Source: Methylopila turkensis (GTDB lineage Bacteria > Pseudomonadota > Alphaproteobacteria > Rhizobiales > Methylopilaceae). From it: a stretch of 64,000 nucleotides of DNA. The stretch is from assembly GCF_027922325.1 (NCBI RefSeq), contig NZ_BSFL01000001.1, forward strand, positions 613,609-677,608, read 5' to 3'. The translations under genes and the position numbers were made by a program. Shown here in pieces: positions 27,703 to 37,533 of the stretch; position 1 is the first letter of the stretch; each line of letters starts with the position of its first letter. Below the pieces are notes generated by a model. The model did not search any database and was not told the DNA's origin. It saw nothing but the letters and a program-made list of their open reading frames with translations.

Positions 27703-30234
27703 TTAATCCTCCGCCATCGCCTCCGCCACCAGATCGTCGGCGGCGAGCTTCAGCAGAGCGTCCTGGGAGGCGCCGTAGACCGGCTCGCGACCGACCTCCA
27801 GCAGCACCGGAACCGCCAGAGGCGAGACGCGCGACAGCGGCTTGTGGACCATGTGGCCCTTCACCCGCGCCAGCATCTCGACGATGCGTTCGAGGTCGAT
27901 CAGGCCGCGGGCGGCGTCGGCGCGGGCGGCGCGGAGCAGGACATGGTCCGGCTCGTGCCGGCGCAGCACGTCGTAGATCAGGTCGGTGGACATGGTGACC
28001 TGCCGCCCGGTCTTCCGCTTCGCGCCGATCACGTCGCGCTCGATCAGCCCGGCGATGATGGCGCAGTTGCGGAAGGTGCGCTTCATCAGCGCGCTCTCCT
28101 CCAGCCAAGCCTCCAGATCGTCGCCCAGCATGTCCTGGTCGAACAGCGCGTCGAGCGAGAGCAGGTCGCCCGCGATCATCGCGCTCATGTCGCGCAGGGC
28201 CCAGACCGCGAGGCAGTAGTCGCTCGCCACGAAGCCGAGCGGGGCGGCGTGCGCGCGCTCCAGCCGGCGGGTCAGCAGCATGCCGAGCGTCTGGTTCGCG
28301 AGCCGGCCCTCGAAGGTGTAGGCCACGAGGAAATTCTTGCCCGCCCGAGGGAAGGTCTCGACCAGCAGCTGCTCCGGCTCCGGGATCAGCGAGCGGCGCT
28401 GCTGCAGGCCGAGCCATTCGCGGGTCTGCTCGGGCAGCTGCGGCCAGCTCGCGCGGTCGTCGATGATGCCGCGCACGCGGGCCGCGACGTCGGTCGTCAG
28501 CGGCATGCGGCCGCCTACGTAGGTCGGCACCTTCGGCGCGTCGGAGGTCGAGCGCGAGGCGTAGACGTCGGTGTCGACCAGCGCGTCGAACTTCAGGATC
28601 TCGCCTGCGAACATGAAGGTGTCGCCGGGGGTGAGGGTCTCGACGAAATACTCCTCGATCTCGCCCAGCACCCGCCCTCCGAAGCCGCCGGGAGCGACCG
28701 TGCCGGCCTTCGAGCGTCGCGCCTTGGCGAGGCGCACCTTGAGCGTCGTCGCCTCGATGATGGTGCCGACGTTGATGCGCCAGCTCTGCGCCACCTGCGG
28801 GTTCGAAACCCGCCACAGCCCGTCCTTGGTCTTGCGGATCTTGGCGAAGCGCTCGTAGGAGCGCAGCGCGTAGCCCCCGGTCGCGACGAAAGCGACGACG
28901 TCGTCGAAGGTCGCGCGGTCGACGTCGGCGTAGGGCGCGGCGGAGGTGACCTCCGCGAACAGCGCGTCGGCGTCGAACGGGCCGCCGCAGGCGACGCCCA
29001 GCACGTGCTGCGCCAGCACGTCGAGCGAACCGGGCTTCGCGGCCTCCGCGTCCTGCTCGCCCGCGAGCGCCGCGGCCCGCGCCGCCTCGCACTCGATCAC
29101 CTCGAAGCGGTTGGCGGGCACCATAATGGCCTTCGAGGGCTCGTCCAGCCGGTGGTTGGCGCGCCCCGTCCGCTGCAGCAGGCGCGAGGCGCCCTTGGGC
29201 GATCCCATGTGGACCACGAGGTCGACGTCGCCCCAGTCGATGCCGAGATCGAGCGTGGAGGTCGCGACCACCGCCTTCAGCCGGCCCTCGCCCATGGCGG
29301 CCTCGACCTTCCGGCGCTGGCCGACGTCGAGCGAGCCGTGGTGGAGGGCGATCGGCAGCGTGTCCTCGTTGATCCGCCACAGCTCCTGGAACGTCAGCTC
29401 GGCCTGCGCCCGCGTGTTGGCGAACAGCAGCGTGGTCTTGTGCCGCTTGATCTCCTCGTAGATCGCGCCCAGCGCGTGGCGGCCGCCATGGCCGGCCCAG
29501 GGCAGGCGCTCGTCGGTCTGATGGATCGAGATGTCCGGCGCCGCGCCGCCGGCGATCTGCACGAGCTCCGCGAGCGGGCGGCCCCGGCGCGGGTCGACCA
29601 GCCAGCGGCGCAGCGCGTCGGGGTCGCTCACCGTGGCGGAGAGCCCGACCGTGACGACGTCCGGCGCGAGCGCCCGGATGCGGGCGAGCGCCAGCGCCAG
29701 CTGGTCGCCGCGCTTGGTGGGGCTGAGCGCATGCAGCTCGTCCACCACCACGCGCTTCACTGTCTCGAACAGCCGGCCTGCGCTCGGGTCGCCGATCAGC
29801 AGCGCGATCTGTTCGGGGGTCGTGAGCAGGATGTCCGGCGGGCGCTCCTTCTGCCGCTTGCGGCGCGCGGCGGGCGTATCGCCGGTGCGGCCCTCGACGC
29901 GGACGGGGAGGCCCATCTCCGCGATCGGCCGTTCCAGATTGCGCGCGACGTCGACCGCGAGCGCCTTCAGCGGCGAGACGTAGAGCGTGTGGATTCCCGG
30001 AACGCCGATGTTCGAACGCCCGCCGGTCTCGGCCAGCTCCACAAGCGTCGGCAGGAAGCCGGCAAGCGTCTTGCCGGCGCCGGTGGGCGCGATCAGCAGC
30101 GCGTCCCGGCCGGCCTGCGCATGCGCCATGAGTTCGAGCTGGTGGACGCGCGGCGTCCAGCCCCGCCCGGCGAACCAGCGCACGAAGCGGTCGGGCAGGA
30201 CGGCGGCGTCGACGGGAGGCTGAAACGCGGTCAC
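27703..30234 (-). CDS. Ligase-associated DEXH-box helicase (Lhr family)
   Basis: 843 residues from a GTG start. Superfamily 2 motifs are clear: Q-like WTPRVHQLELM, Walker A APTGAGKTLAGFLP, DEXH as VVVDELHAL, motif III GLSATVSD, motif V ATSTLDLGIDWGDVDLVVHMGSP and motif VI LLQRTGRANHR. These are followed by the Lhr-specific C-terminal winged-helix and beta-barrel region (GDTFMFAGEILKFDALVD). The length matches the shorter Lhr proteins that accompany PdeM and an ATP-dependent ligase. It is a 3'-5' DNA helicase acting in repair. First gene of the helicase-small protein-pdeM unit. Confidence 0.9.
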   Translation of the reverse strand: MTAFQPPVDAAVLPDRFVRWFAGRGWTPRVHQLELMAHAQAGRDALLIAPTGAGKTLAGFLPTLVELAETGGRSNIGVPGIHTLYVSPLKALAVDVARNLERPIAEMGLPVRVEGRTGDTPAARRKRQKERPPDILLTTPEQIALLIGDPSAGRLFETVKRVVVDELHALSPTKRGDQLALALARIRALAPDVVTVGLSATVSDPDALRRWLVDPRRGRPLAELVQIAGGAAPDISIHQTDERLPWAGHGGRHALGAIYEEIKRHKTTLLFANTRAQAELTFQELWRINEDTLPIALHHGSLDVGQRRKVEAAMGEGRLKAVVATSTLDLGIDWGDVDLVVHMGSPKGASRLLQRTGRANHRLDEPSKAIMVPANRFEVIECEAARAAALAGEQDAEAAKPGSLDVLAQHVLGVACGGPFDADALFAEVTSAAPYADVDRATFDDVVAFVATGGYALRSYERFAKIRKTKDGLWRVSNPQVAQSWRINVGTIIEATTLKVRLAKARRSKAGTVAPGGFGGRVLGEIEEYFVETLTPGDTFMFAGEILKFDALVDTDVYASRSTSDAPKVPTYVGGRMPLTTDVAARVRGIIDDRASWPQLPEQTREWLGLQQRRSLIPEPEQLLVETFPRAGKNFLVAYTFEGRLANQTLGMLLTRRLERAHAAPLGFVASDYCLAVWALRDMSAMIAGDLLSLDALFDQDMLGDDLEAWLEESALMKRTFRNCAIIAGLIERDVIGAKRKTGRQVTMSTDLIYDVLRRHEPDHVLLRAARADAARGLIDLERIVEMLARVKGHMVHKPLSRVSPLAVPVLLEVGREPVYGASQDALLKLAADDLVAEAMAED

Positions 30235-30317
30235 GCGCCTGAGATAAGCGCGCCGCGCGCGACGGGGAGTGGCGATGCGCGCTTCTCGCGGCGCGCGGCG
30301 CTTGTTACGACCGCGGC

Positions 30318-31355
30318 ATGAACGATCCCCGCCGTCCGGCCCCCATTCCGCTCGTCCTGCTCACCGGCTTTCTCGGGGCCGGCAAGACGACGCTGCTCAA
30401 CCGCATGCTGCGCGACCCGGCGCTTGCGGGCGCGGCGGTGGTGGTGAACGAACTGGGCGAGATCGGCGTCGACCACCTGCTGGTGGAGCATGCCGAGGAG
30501 GGCGTGGTGGCGCTGGCGGGCGGCTGCCTGTGCTGCTCGCTGCGCGGCGATCTGATCGTGACGCTCGAGGAGCTTCTGAAGGCGCGCGACAACGGCCGCA
30601 TCCCGCCGTTCGACCGGCTGGTGCTGGAGACCACCGGTCTCGCCGATCCGGTTCCGACCCTGCAGACGCTGACGCTGCACCCCTATCTCGCGATGCGCTA
30701 CCGGCTCGCCGCCGTCGTCGCGGTGGTGGACGCGGCGCGCGGCGCGGAGACGCTGGCCGAGCACCCGGAAGCCGCGCGTCAGGTCGCCATGGCGGATCGG
30801 GTGCTGCTGTCGAAGACCGACGTCGCCACGCCCGACGAGCGCGCCGCGACGGAAGGGCTGATCGCGAGGCTGGTGCCCATGGCCGAACTCCGGACGGCCG
30901 CGCACGCCCCGACCGCCGCGATCGTCGCCGCCGTCGAGGCGCCGGAGCGCGATCTGGACGCCGCGCCGCTCGGTCATGGCGCGATCCGCTCCGTGTCGCT
31001 GGAGAGCGAGGCGGCGCTCACCCGCGGAGCCTACGATCTTTTCGTGGAGCTGCTCCGCTCCGCCCACGCTCCGAAGCTGCTCCGCCTGAAGGGGCTGGTG
31101 CGGCTCGCGGATGAGCCAGACCGGCCGCTGGTGGTGCAGGGCGTGCGCCACGTCTTCGCCGAGCCCCGCTTCCTCGACGCCTGGCCGGACGACGATCGCC
31201 GCACCCGACTCGTCGCCATCGGCGAGAACCTGGAGCCGGACCTGCTCGCCCGCCTCTACGCCGCTTTCGCCGGACGCCCTGCCGCGGATACGGCCGACGC
31301 CGCCGCCCTGACGGCCAATCCGCTCGCGCCGCGAAGCGGCGGACTGCTCGGCTAG
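30318..31355 (+). CDS. CobW/COG0523-family G3E GTPase
   Basis: 345 residues. Walker A GFLGAGKTT (residues 17-25), the metal-binding C-x-C-C motif GGCLCCS (Cys70, Cys72, Cys73), an ETTGLADP switch, the SKTD guanine motif and a C-terminal CobW_C domain (APKLLRLKGLVRLADEPDRPLVVQGVRH). Family members deliver metals such as Zn or Co to target enzymes. Without a metal enzyme or Zur-type gene nearby, the client cannot be told. It is divergent from the helicase gene. Confidence 0.88.
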   Translation: MNDPRRPAPIPLVLLTGFLGAGKTTLLNRMLRDPALAGAAVVVNELGEIGVDHLLVEHAEEGVVALAGGCLCCSLRGDLIVTLEELLKARDNGRIPPFDRLVLETTGLADPVPTLQTLTLHPYLAMRYRLAAVVAVVDAARGAETLAEHPEAARQVAMADRVLLSKTDVATPDERAATEGLIARLVPMAELRTAAHAPTAAIVAAVEAPERDLDAAPLGHGAIRSVSLESEAALTRGAYDLFVELLRSAHAPKLLRLKGLVRLADEPDRPLVVQGVRHVFAEPRFLDAWPDDDRRTRLVAIGENLEPDLLARLYAAFAGRPAADTADAAALTANPLAPRSGGLLG

Positions 31356-31480
31356 CCCTTCCGATCAAAACCGTGTCGCGGGCTGGACTCCGCGCGGCGA
31401 CCGGGCTTCATTCGAGCCCAAAGCAGGACGCGCCGACACAGCCGCTCACGGTTTCGGACAACGGCGCGCGGGAGGATCGC

Positions 31481-33292
31481 ATGAACGCTCCGTCACGCCT
31501 CACGCGCGAATGGAGATTTATCCGAGGCGCGATCAGGGCGCTGAAGGCGACCACGCATATCGGCCGCAACCGGACGCGGGTTTTCCCCCACGTCATCGCC
31601 GAACTCGCCGCGACCCACGGCGACCGGCCGGCGCTGATCTCGGACAAGGAGAACTTCAGCTACGCCGAGCTCGACGCCCGCGCCAACCGCTACGCGCGCT
31701 GGGCGCAGGACAACGGCGTCGGCAAGGGCGACGTGGTCGCGCTGATGATGGCGAACCGGCCCGACTATCTGGCGTTCTGGATCGGCGTCACCCGCGTCGG
31801 CGGCGCGGTCGCGTTGCTCAACACCAATCTCGGAGGCGCGCCGCTCGCCCACTGCGTCGCGATCGTGCGTCCGAAGCACGTAGTCGTGGGCGCGAGCCTC
31901 GCCCAGGCCTATGCGAGCGCGCACCCGCTGGTCGCGCTCGACCCGAAGCCTGCGGTCTGGGCCCATGGCGGCGACGCGGAGGGCTGGCCGCGCGTCGACG
32001 CCGCGGCCGAAGCGCTGTCCGGCGACCCGCTGCCGCCGCAGGAGCTGCCGGAGCTCTCGATCGACGACCGGGCGCTGTTCATCTACACGAGCGGCACCAC
32101 CGGCATGCCCAAGGCCGCCAACATCAACCACTACCGGCTGATGGCGATCAGCCACGGCTTCATGGGCGCGATGGGCATCCGCCCGGACGACCGCATGTAC
32201 GACTGCCTGCCGATGTACCACACGGTCGGCGGGGTGATCGCGGCGGGAAGCCCGCTGCTCGCGGGCGCCTCGGTGGTCATCCGCGAGAAGTTCCAGGCGA
32301 GCCGGTTCTGGCGGGACGTGGTCGAGACCGAATGCACGCTGATCGAATACATCGGCGAGCTTTGCCGCTACCTCGTGCACACGCCCAGCTGCCCCGACGA
32401 GACGCGGCACAAGGTCCGGCTCGCCTGCGGCAACGGCCTGCGGCCGGACGTGTGGCCGCAATTCGCCGAGCGGTTCAAAATCCCGACGATCCTCGAATGG
32501 TACGCCGCCACGGAAGGCAACGTCGCGCTGTTCAACTTCGACGGCATGCCGGGCGCGGTCGGCCGCATCGCGCCCTACCTCCGCTGGAAGTTTCCGACCA
32601 AGATCATCCGCTTCGACGTGGAGGCCGGCGAAGCGGTGCGCGGCCCGGACGGGCGCTGCATCGAGTGCGACGTCGGCGAGGTCGGCGAGATCGTCGGCAA
32701 GATCCTGAACGATCCTTCCAAGCCCTCGATGCGCTTCGAGGGTTACGCCGACGCGGAGGCGACCAGCAAGAAAGTGCTGACCGACGCGTTCGAACCCGGC
32801 GACCGCTGGTTCCGCACCGGCGACCTGATGCGGCAGGACGCGCAGGGCTATTTCTACTTCGTCGACCGCGTCGGCGACACCTTCCGGTGGCGCGGCGAGA
32901 ACGTCGCGACGTCGGAGGTGTCGGAGACCATCTCGGTCTTCCCCGGCGTCGAGGAGGTGACGGTCTACGGCGTCGACCTGCCCGGCTATGACGGCCGGGC
33001 CGGCATGGCGCTGATCGTGCCCGCCGCCGGCGACAGCCTCGACCTCGAAGGCCTTCACGCGCATCTCGCGCAGAACCTGCCGGCCTACGCCCGGCCCGTC
33101 TTCCTGCGGATCGGCACCGGGCTCGAAATCACCGGCACGTTCAAACAGCGCAAGGTCGAGCTCGTGAAGGACGGCGCGAACCCGGCCACGGTGGCGGATC
33201 CGCTCTATCTCGCCCATCCGGTCGAACGCCGCTACGTCCCGCTCGACGCCGAACTCTACGACGCGCTCGCGAGCAAGCGCGTCCGCCTGTAG
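31481..33292 (+). CDS. Long-chain acyl-CoA synthetase, FATP-like
   Basis: 603 residues from MNAPSRL, with GGGAGGA seven bases upstream; an in-frame start at 31373 is less likely. Adenylate-forming enzyme motifs: FIYTSGTTGMPKAANI (AMP loop), a YAATEGNVALFNFDG region typical of the FATP/long-chain branch, GDRWFRTGDL, and DTFRWRGENVATSEV. The C-terminal Lys lies in GTFKQRKVELV. It activates long or very-long-chain fatty acids with ATP and CoA. No beta-oxidation genes adjoin it. Confidence 0.88.
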   Translation: MNAPSRLTREWRFIRGAIRALKATTHIGRNRTRVFPHVIAELAATHGDRPALISDKENFSYAELDARANRYARWAQDNGVGKGDVVALMMANRPDYLAFWIGVTRVGGAVALLNTNLGGAPLAHCVAIVRPKHVVVGASLAQAYASAHPLVALDPKPAVWAHGGDAEGWPRVDAAAEALSGDPLPPQELPELSIDDRALFIYTSGTTGMPKAANINHYRLMAISHGFMGAMGIRPDDRMYDCLPMYHTVGGVIAAGSPLLAGASVVIREKFQASRFWRDVVETECTLIEYIGELCRYLVHTPSCPDETRHKVRLACGNGLRPDVWPQFAERFKIPTILEWYAATEGNVALFNFDGMPGAVGRIAPYLRWKFPTKIIRFDVEAGEAVRGPDGRCIECDVGEVGEIVGKILNDPSKPSMRFEGYADAEATSKKVLTDAFEPGDRWFRTGDLMRQDAQGYFYFVDRVGDTFRWRGENVATSEVSETISVFPGVEEVTVYGVDLPGYDGRAGMALIVPAAGDSLDLEGLHAHLAQNLPAYARPVFLRIGTGLEITGTFKQRKVELVKDGANPATVADPLYLAHPVERRYVPLDAELYDALASKRVRL

Positions 33293-33293
33293 C

Positions 33294-34010
33294 TCAGGCC
33301 GGCCCGTAATCCGACGGCGCCTCGACCAGCGACGCCGGGCCGTCCTGAAGCACCACGACCGGCGTGTCGCGCGGCACGCGGGCGTAGAGATCGATGATGT
33401 CCTGATTGAACAGCCGGATGCAGCCGCTGGAGACGGCCTTGCCGATCGACCAGGGCTCGGAGGTGCCATGGATGCGGAACAGCGTGTCGCGGTCGCCCTG
33501 GAACAGGTAGAGCGCGCGCGGCCCGAGCGGATTGTCGAGCCCCGGCGCGACGCCGCCGGCGTAGGGGCCGTAGCGCTCCGGCTCGCGCGCGATCATGTCC
33601 CGGGTTGGCGTCCAGCGCGGCCATTCCGCCTTGCGGCCGACCCGCGCGCTGCCCTCGAACTCGAGCCCCGCCTTGCCGACGCCGATGCCGTAGCGCATCG
33701 CCATGCCGCCTTCCTGCACGAGGTAGAGGTGACGAGAGCGCGTGTCGACGACGAGCGTGCCGGGACGCTCATAGGTGTCGTAGGCCACCAGCTGCCGCAG
33801 CCACTTCGCGTCGACCCGCGAGATGTCGGTCGCGGGCAGCGGAAACGGCTCGTCGGGGATCGCGCCGTAGCGCGCCACCGTCGCCGGATCGTGTCGCGAC
33901 GCGGAGACGGGCTGCTTGACGGTGGCGCAGGCCGCGAGGGCCATCGGCGTCAGCGCGAGCAGCGCGGCGCGGCGGGACAGGACGGGCAGGCGGGACATCG
34001 GAACTCTCAC
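33294..34010 (-). CDS. L,D-transpeptidase (YkuD domain) lipoprotein
   Basis: 238 residues. The lipobox LAAC (Cys28) follows a short hydrophobic stretch, so the protein is probably a lipoprotein. The YkuD catalytic motif is intact: FRIHGTSEPWSIGKAVSSGCIRLFNQDII, with the active His and Cys. L,D-transpeptidases make 3-3 cross-links or attach proteins to peptidoglycan, important in Hyphomicrobiales with polar growth. Its stop lies one base from the stop of the convergent acyl-CoA synthetase. Confidence 0.9.
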   Translation of the reverse strand: MRVPMSRLPVLSRRAALLALTPMALAACATVKQPVSASRHDPATVARYGAIPDEPFPLPATDISRVDAKWLRQLVAYDTYERPGTLVVDTRSRHLYLVQEGGMAMRYGIGVGKAGLEFEGSARVGRKAEWPRWTPTRDMIAREPERYGPYAGGVAPGLDNPLGPRALYLFQGDRDTLFRIHGTSEPWSIGKAVSSGCIRLFNQDIIDLYARVPRDTPVVVLQDGPASLVEAPSDYGPA

Positions 34011-34211
34011 ACAGGCTGCGCCGGCGCGGGCGGCGTCATTCGGGGGAACGCTTCAGTCGCGGCGGATTCGGGCGCCGCGCGGGCGCGATCGGAGCAGAAC
34101 TAAGACGGACATCTTGAGGTTGCTTAAAAGGCACACTCATTTCTGGCTCAATGGGGAAATTGCAGCGGAATGAACCCCGAATTTTCATGACGATCTCGTG
34201 AGGAATACTTG

Positions 34212-34790
34212 ATGCGAATCGCAGAGGCCGCGCCCCGTCGCCGCGGCGCGCCGCGGGAGGCGCTCGCGGTGGTGGCGTTCTGGCGCGCCGCGGGCCGGCC
34301 CCGCTGGTTCGCGAAGGACGTCGTGTTCGATCGGATGGTCCGCGCCCGGCTTGGCCGGCTGCGCGACGCCGCGGCGGCCGGGGCGCTCGACCATTGGGCG
34401 GACACCGCGCCGGGCGCGCTCGCGTTGCTCATCCTACTGGACCAGGCGCCGCGCAACCTGTTCCGCGGCCACGCCCGGGCGTTCGCCACCGACGCGCTCG
34501 CCGTCGAGGTGGCGCGGCGGGCTGTTGCGCGCGGGTTCGACCGCAGGACCGCCCGACCGATGCGCAGCTTTTTCTATCTGCCGTTCGAGCACGCCGAGGA
34601 TCATGAGTTGCAGGCGCTCTGCGTCCGGCTGTTCTCTGCGGACGGAGATCGTGACGGCCTGGCCTGGGCGCAGCTGCACGCTGATATCATCGCCCGTTTC
34701 GGCCGTTTTCCGCACCGGAACGCCGCGCTCGGGCGCGACACGACCGACCACGAACGCGAATATCTCGAAAACGACGGCTTCGACGGCTAG
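34212..34790 (+). CDS. DUF924 family protein
   Basis: 192 residues from ATG 34212; a TTG immediately before could also start. Hallmarks of DUF924: a FWRAAGRPRWF start, LALLILLDQAPRNLFRGHARAFATD in the middle, FFYLPFEHAEDHELQ, and a terminal FGRFPHRNAALGR. The fold is helical and TPR-like, cytoplasmic, with no known function. It stands alone between a 200-base spacer with no visible gene and the flippase gene. Confidence 0.88.
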   Translation: MRIAEAAPRRRGAPREALAVVAFWRAAGRPRWFAKDVVFDRMVRARLGRLRDAAAAGALDHWADTAPGALALLILLDQAPRNLFRGHARAFATDALAVEVARRAVARGFDRRTARPMRSFFYLPFEHAEDHELQALCVRLFSADGDRDGLAWAQLHADIIARFGRFPHRNAALGRDTTDHEREYLENDGFDG

Positions 34791-34863
34791 TTTCGTTTAC
34801 GCTCTTCCCGAACTTCTCTTTAAGCGCGCATAGGTTAGATCGCCGCATCCGACAGGATGGGAC

Positions 34864-37533
34864 ATGGCCGAGATGCCGAGCGACGCCAGCGCGCCCTTCG
34901 ATCAGGCGCACCGCACTGAACACGCCGCCGACCGGAGCCGCTTCGCGGGGTTCGGCGGGCGGGTGCGACGACTGCTGGCCGATCGATCGGACACCGCCGT
35001 CGCCAAGAAGGTCGCCGGCGGCGCCTTTCTGTTCCGCGTCGGCAACGCCGGCATCGCCTTCGCGTCGCAGATCCTGCTCGCCCGCTGGATGGGCGAGGGC
35101 GAGTACGGCATCTACGTCTATGTCTGGACCTGGGTCCTGCTGCTGGGCGGCGTGACGAGCCTCGGCCTCGCGTCCTCCCCGCAGCGCTTCATCCCGGAAT
35201 ACGCCGACTCCGGCGAGCACGCCCTCCTGCGCGGCTTTCTGCTCGGCAGCCGCCTGCTGTCGATGCTGTTCGCGACCATCCTGACCGCCGTCGGGCTGCT
35301 CGGGCTCTGGCTGTTCGGCGAACACCTGTCGAGCTGGGCCGTCATTCCGCTCTATCTCGCGCTGATCTGCGTGCCGATGTACGTGCTGACCGACGTCCAG
35401 GACGGCATCGCGCGCTCCCACAACTGGATCGACGTCGCGCTGGCGCCCGCCTATCTGGTGCGCCCGCTGCTGATCCTCGGGCTTCTCGCCGTTCTGAGCT
35501 ACGAGCACTACGCCCCGACCGCGGTCACGGCGATGGCGGCAACGATCGTGGCCACATGGCTGACCGCGCTCGCCCAGCTCGTGCTCTTGGAACGCCGCCT
35601 CGCGGCCAAGGTGCCCGCCGGCCCCCGCGCCTACGCCCCGCGGCTCTGGATGAAGGTGTCGCTGCCGATCTTCATGGTTGAGGGCTTCTACCTGCTGCTC
35701 GCCTACACCGACATCCTCGTGCTCTCGATGTTCGTCGAGCCGCATCAGGTCGGCGTCTACTACGCGTCGGTGAAGGTGATGTCGCTGGTCGCCTTCGTGT
35801 CGTTCTCGGTCTCGGCGGCGGTGGCCCATCGCTTCACCGAATATTCGGTCGCAGGCGACCGCGAGCGGCTGGAGACCATGGTGCGCGACGCCGCGCGCTG
35901 GACCTTCTGGCCGTCGCTCGCCGGCTGCGCGGTGCTGCTCGCCTTCGGATGGCCGATCCTATGGCTGTTCGGCGAGGCGTTCACAGCCGGCTATCCGCTC
36001 CTGTTCGTGATCGCGATCGGCCTGCTCGCTCGCGCCACCGTCGGTCCGCTCGAACGGCTGCTCAACATGCTCGGCCAGCAGAACATCTGCGCCGCGGTCT
36101 ATGGCAGCGCCTTCGTGCTCAACCTGTCGCTGGCGCTCCTGCTGGTCCCCCGTTTCGGGACGATGGGCGCGGCAGCGGCCACCTCCATCACGCTGGTGAT
36201 CGAGTCCGTGCTGCTGTTCGTGATCACCCGGCGTCGGCTCGGCCTCGGCGCGCTGCCCTGGGGACCGGGCCCCCGCACGCCGCGCGAACCCCATCTGTCG
36301 AGCGACGCGGTGACGGACGCCGTCGCCCTCCCCTTCCTCTCGGGCGCGGACCTCGGCGAAGCGGCGACGGATCGCCCCTCCAGCATGGTTCACGCCTACG
36401 AATTCCTGGACATCGAGGCGCTCGCCGCGCGGCGGGCGGACTGGGACGACCTCGTCGGCCGGTCGCTGGAGCCGAACGTGTTCTGCGAGCCGGAATTCGC
36501 GATCCCGGCGGCGCGCGGGCTGTCGGCGATGCGCGACGTCCGCTTCGCCACCGTATGGCGCGCCGCGCCTGGGGAGCCGCGCCGTCTGGTCGCGCTCGCG
36601 GCCGTCGTGCCGCTCCGGCTGTCCGGCATTCGCGCGGTCTTCTCCACGACGCACTGGGCGTATTTCGGAGCGCTCGGCCAGCCGCTCGTCGCGGACGAGC
36701 GTCCGGCGGCGGCGATTGAGGCGCTGTTCGACGGACTGGCCGCGGACGGGCACCGCGTGTTCCAGTTCCGCTTCCTGCCGGAGCACGGCGCGACCGCTGG
36801 CGCCATCCGCGCGGCGCTCTCCGCTTCGGGCCGCTCCTTCGCGCGGATCGACAGCCACGCGCGCGCCATGCTCGCGACATCGCTCGACGCCGAGGCCTAC
36901 CTCACCCAGTCGCTGTCGTCGAAGAAGCTGAAGGAGTTGCGCCGCCAGCTCCGCCGCCTCGGCGACGACGGTCCCGTGGCCTTCGTCGAAAGCCGCAGCG
37001 AGAGCGACGTCGCCGCGGCGATCGAGCGCTTCATCGAAGTCGAAGCCAAGGGCTGGAAGGGCGCCGTCCGCAGCGCGCTGAGGGACAACCCTCGCCAGAC
37101 CGCCATGGTGCGCTCTCTGTTCGCCGAACGCGCCGCTCGCGGCGAGGCCCGCGTGCTGGAGCTGACGCTCGACGGCAAGACCGTCGCCATTGGCCTCGTG
37201 CTGACCAGCGGCCGCCGCGCCTGGTTCTACAAGATCGCCTACGACGAGGCGTTCGCGCGCTGTTCGCCGGGCGTCCAGCTCACGATCGAACTGACCCGCC
37301 GCCTGATCGACGATCGCGGAATCGACGCGACGGACTCCACGGCGATCGCCAATCACCCCATGATCGACCACATCTGGCGGGAGCGTCTCGAACTCGCCGA
37401 CTGGGTCGTCTCGACGAGACCAGGCCCGGCGCGCTTGCGGCTCGCGTACGCCGTCCGCGCCGAACTTGGTCGACGCCGCCTCCGCGCCGCCCTGCGCGAC
37501 CTCTATCACCGCGTGAAGGAAAGAGCACAATGA
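34864..37533 (+). CDS. Polysaccharide flippase fused to a BioF2-like GNAT acetyltransferase
   Basis: 889 residues. Residues about 40-465 are a Wzx/MVF-type flippase with 12-14 membrane helices (KKVAGGAFLFRVGNAGIAFASQILLARWMGEGEYG at its start, FRFGTMGAAAATSITLVIESVLLF-type helices at its end). After a linker, residues about 508-889 form an Acetyltransf_6/BioF2-like GNAT unit (YEFLDIEALAARRADWDDLV, SKKLKELRRQLRRLGDDG, GKTVAIGLVLTSGRRAWFYKIAYDEAFARCSPGVQL), as in CelD/BcsL proteins. There is no stop or frame change between the two. The fusion predicts transport and acylation of the same surface glycan. Its stop overlaps the next gene (ATGA). Each domain is clear; the substrate is not. Confidence 0.82.
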   Translation: MAEMPSDASAPFDQAHRTEHAADRSRFAGFGGRVRRLLADRSDTAVAKKVAGGAFLFRVGNAGIAFASQILLARWMGEGEYGIYVYVWTWVLLLGGVTSLGLASSPQRFIPEYADSGEHALLRGFLLGSRLLSMLFATILTAVGLLGLWLFGEHLSSWAVIPLYLALICVPMYVLTDVQDGIARSHNWIDVALAPAYLVRPLLILGLLAVLSYEHYAPTAVTAMAATIVATWLTALAQLVLLERRLAAKVPAGPRAYAPRLWMKVSLPIFMVEGFYLLLAYTDILVLSMFVEPHQVGVYYASVKVMSLVAFVSFSVSAAVAHRFTEYSVAGDRERLETMVRDAARWTFWPSLAGCAVLLAFGWPILWLFGEAFTAGYPLLFVIAIGLLARATVGPLERLLNMLGQQNICAAVYGSAFVLNLSLALLLVPRFGTMGAAAATSITLVIESVLLFVITRRRLGLGALPWGPGPRTPREPHLSSDAVTDAVALPFLSGADLGEAATDRPSSMVHAYEFLDIEALAARRADWDDLVGRSLEPNVFCEPEFAIPAARGLSAMRDVRFATVWRAAPGEPRRLVALAAVVPLRLSGIRAVFSTTHWAYFGALGQPLVADERPAAAIEALFDGLAADGHRVFQFRFLPEHGATAGAIRAALSASGRSFARIDSHARAMLATSLDAEAYLTQSLSSKKLKELRRQLRRLGDDGPVAFVESRSESDVAAAIERFIEVEAKGWKGAVRSALRDNPRQTAMVRSLFAERAARGEARVLELTLDGKTVAIGLVLTSGRRAWFYKIAYDEAFARCSPGVQLTIELTRRLIDDRGIDATDSTAIANHPMIDHIWRERLELADWVVSTRPGPARLRLAYAVRAELGRRRLRAALRDLYHRVKERAQ

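Noticed and set aside
27844..30321. 825-codon plus-strand frame opposite the Lhr-type helicase
   Set aside because: Low-complexity Arg/Gly/Val/His-rich translation with no motif; the helicase on the other strand has all SF2 motifs.
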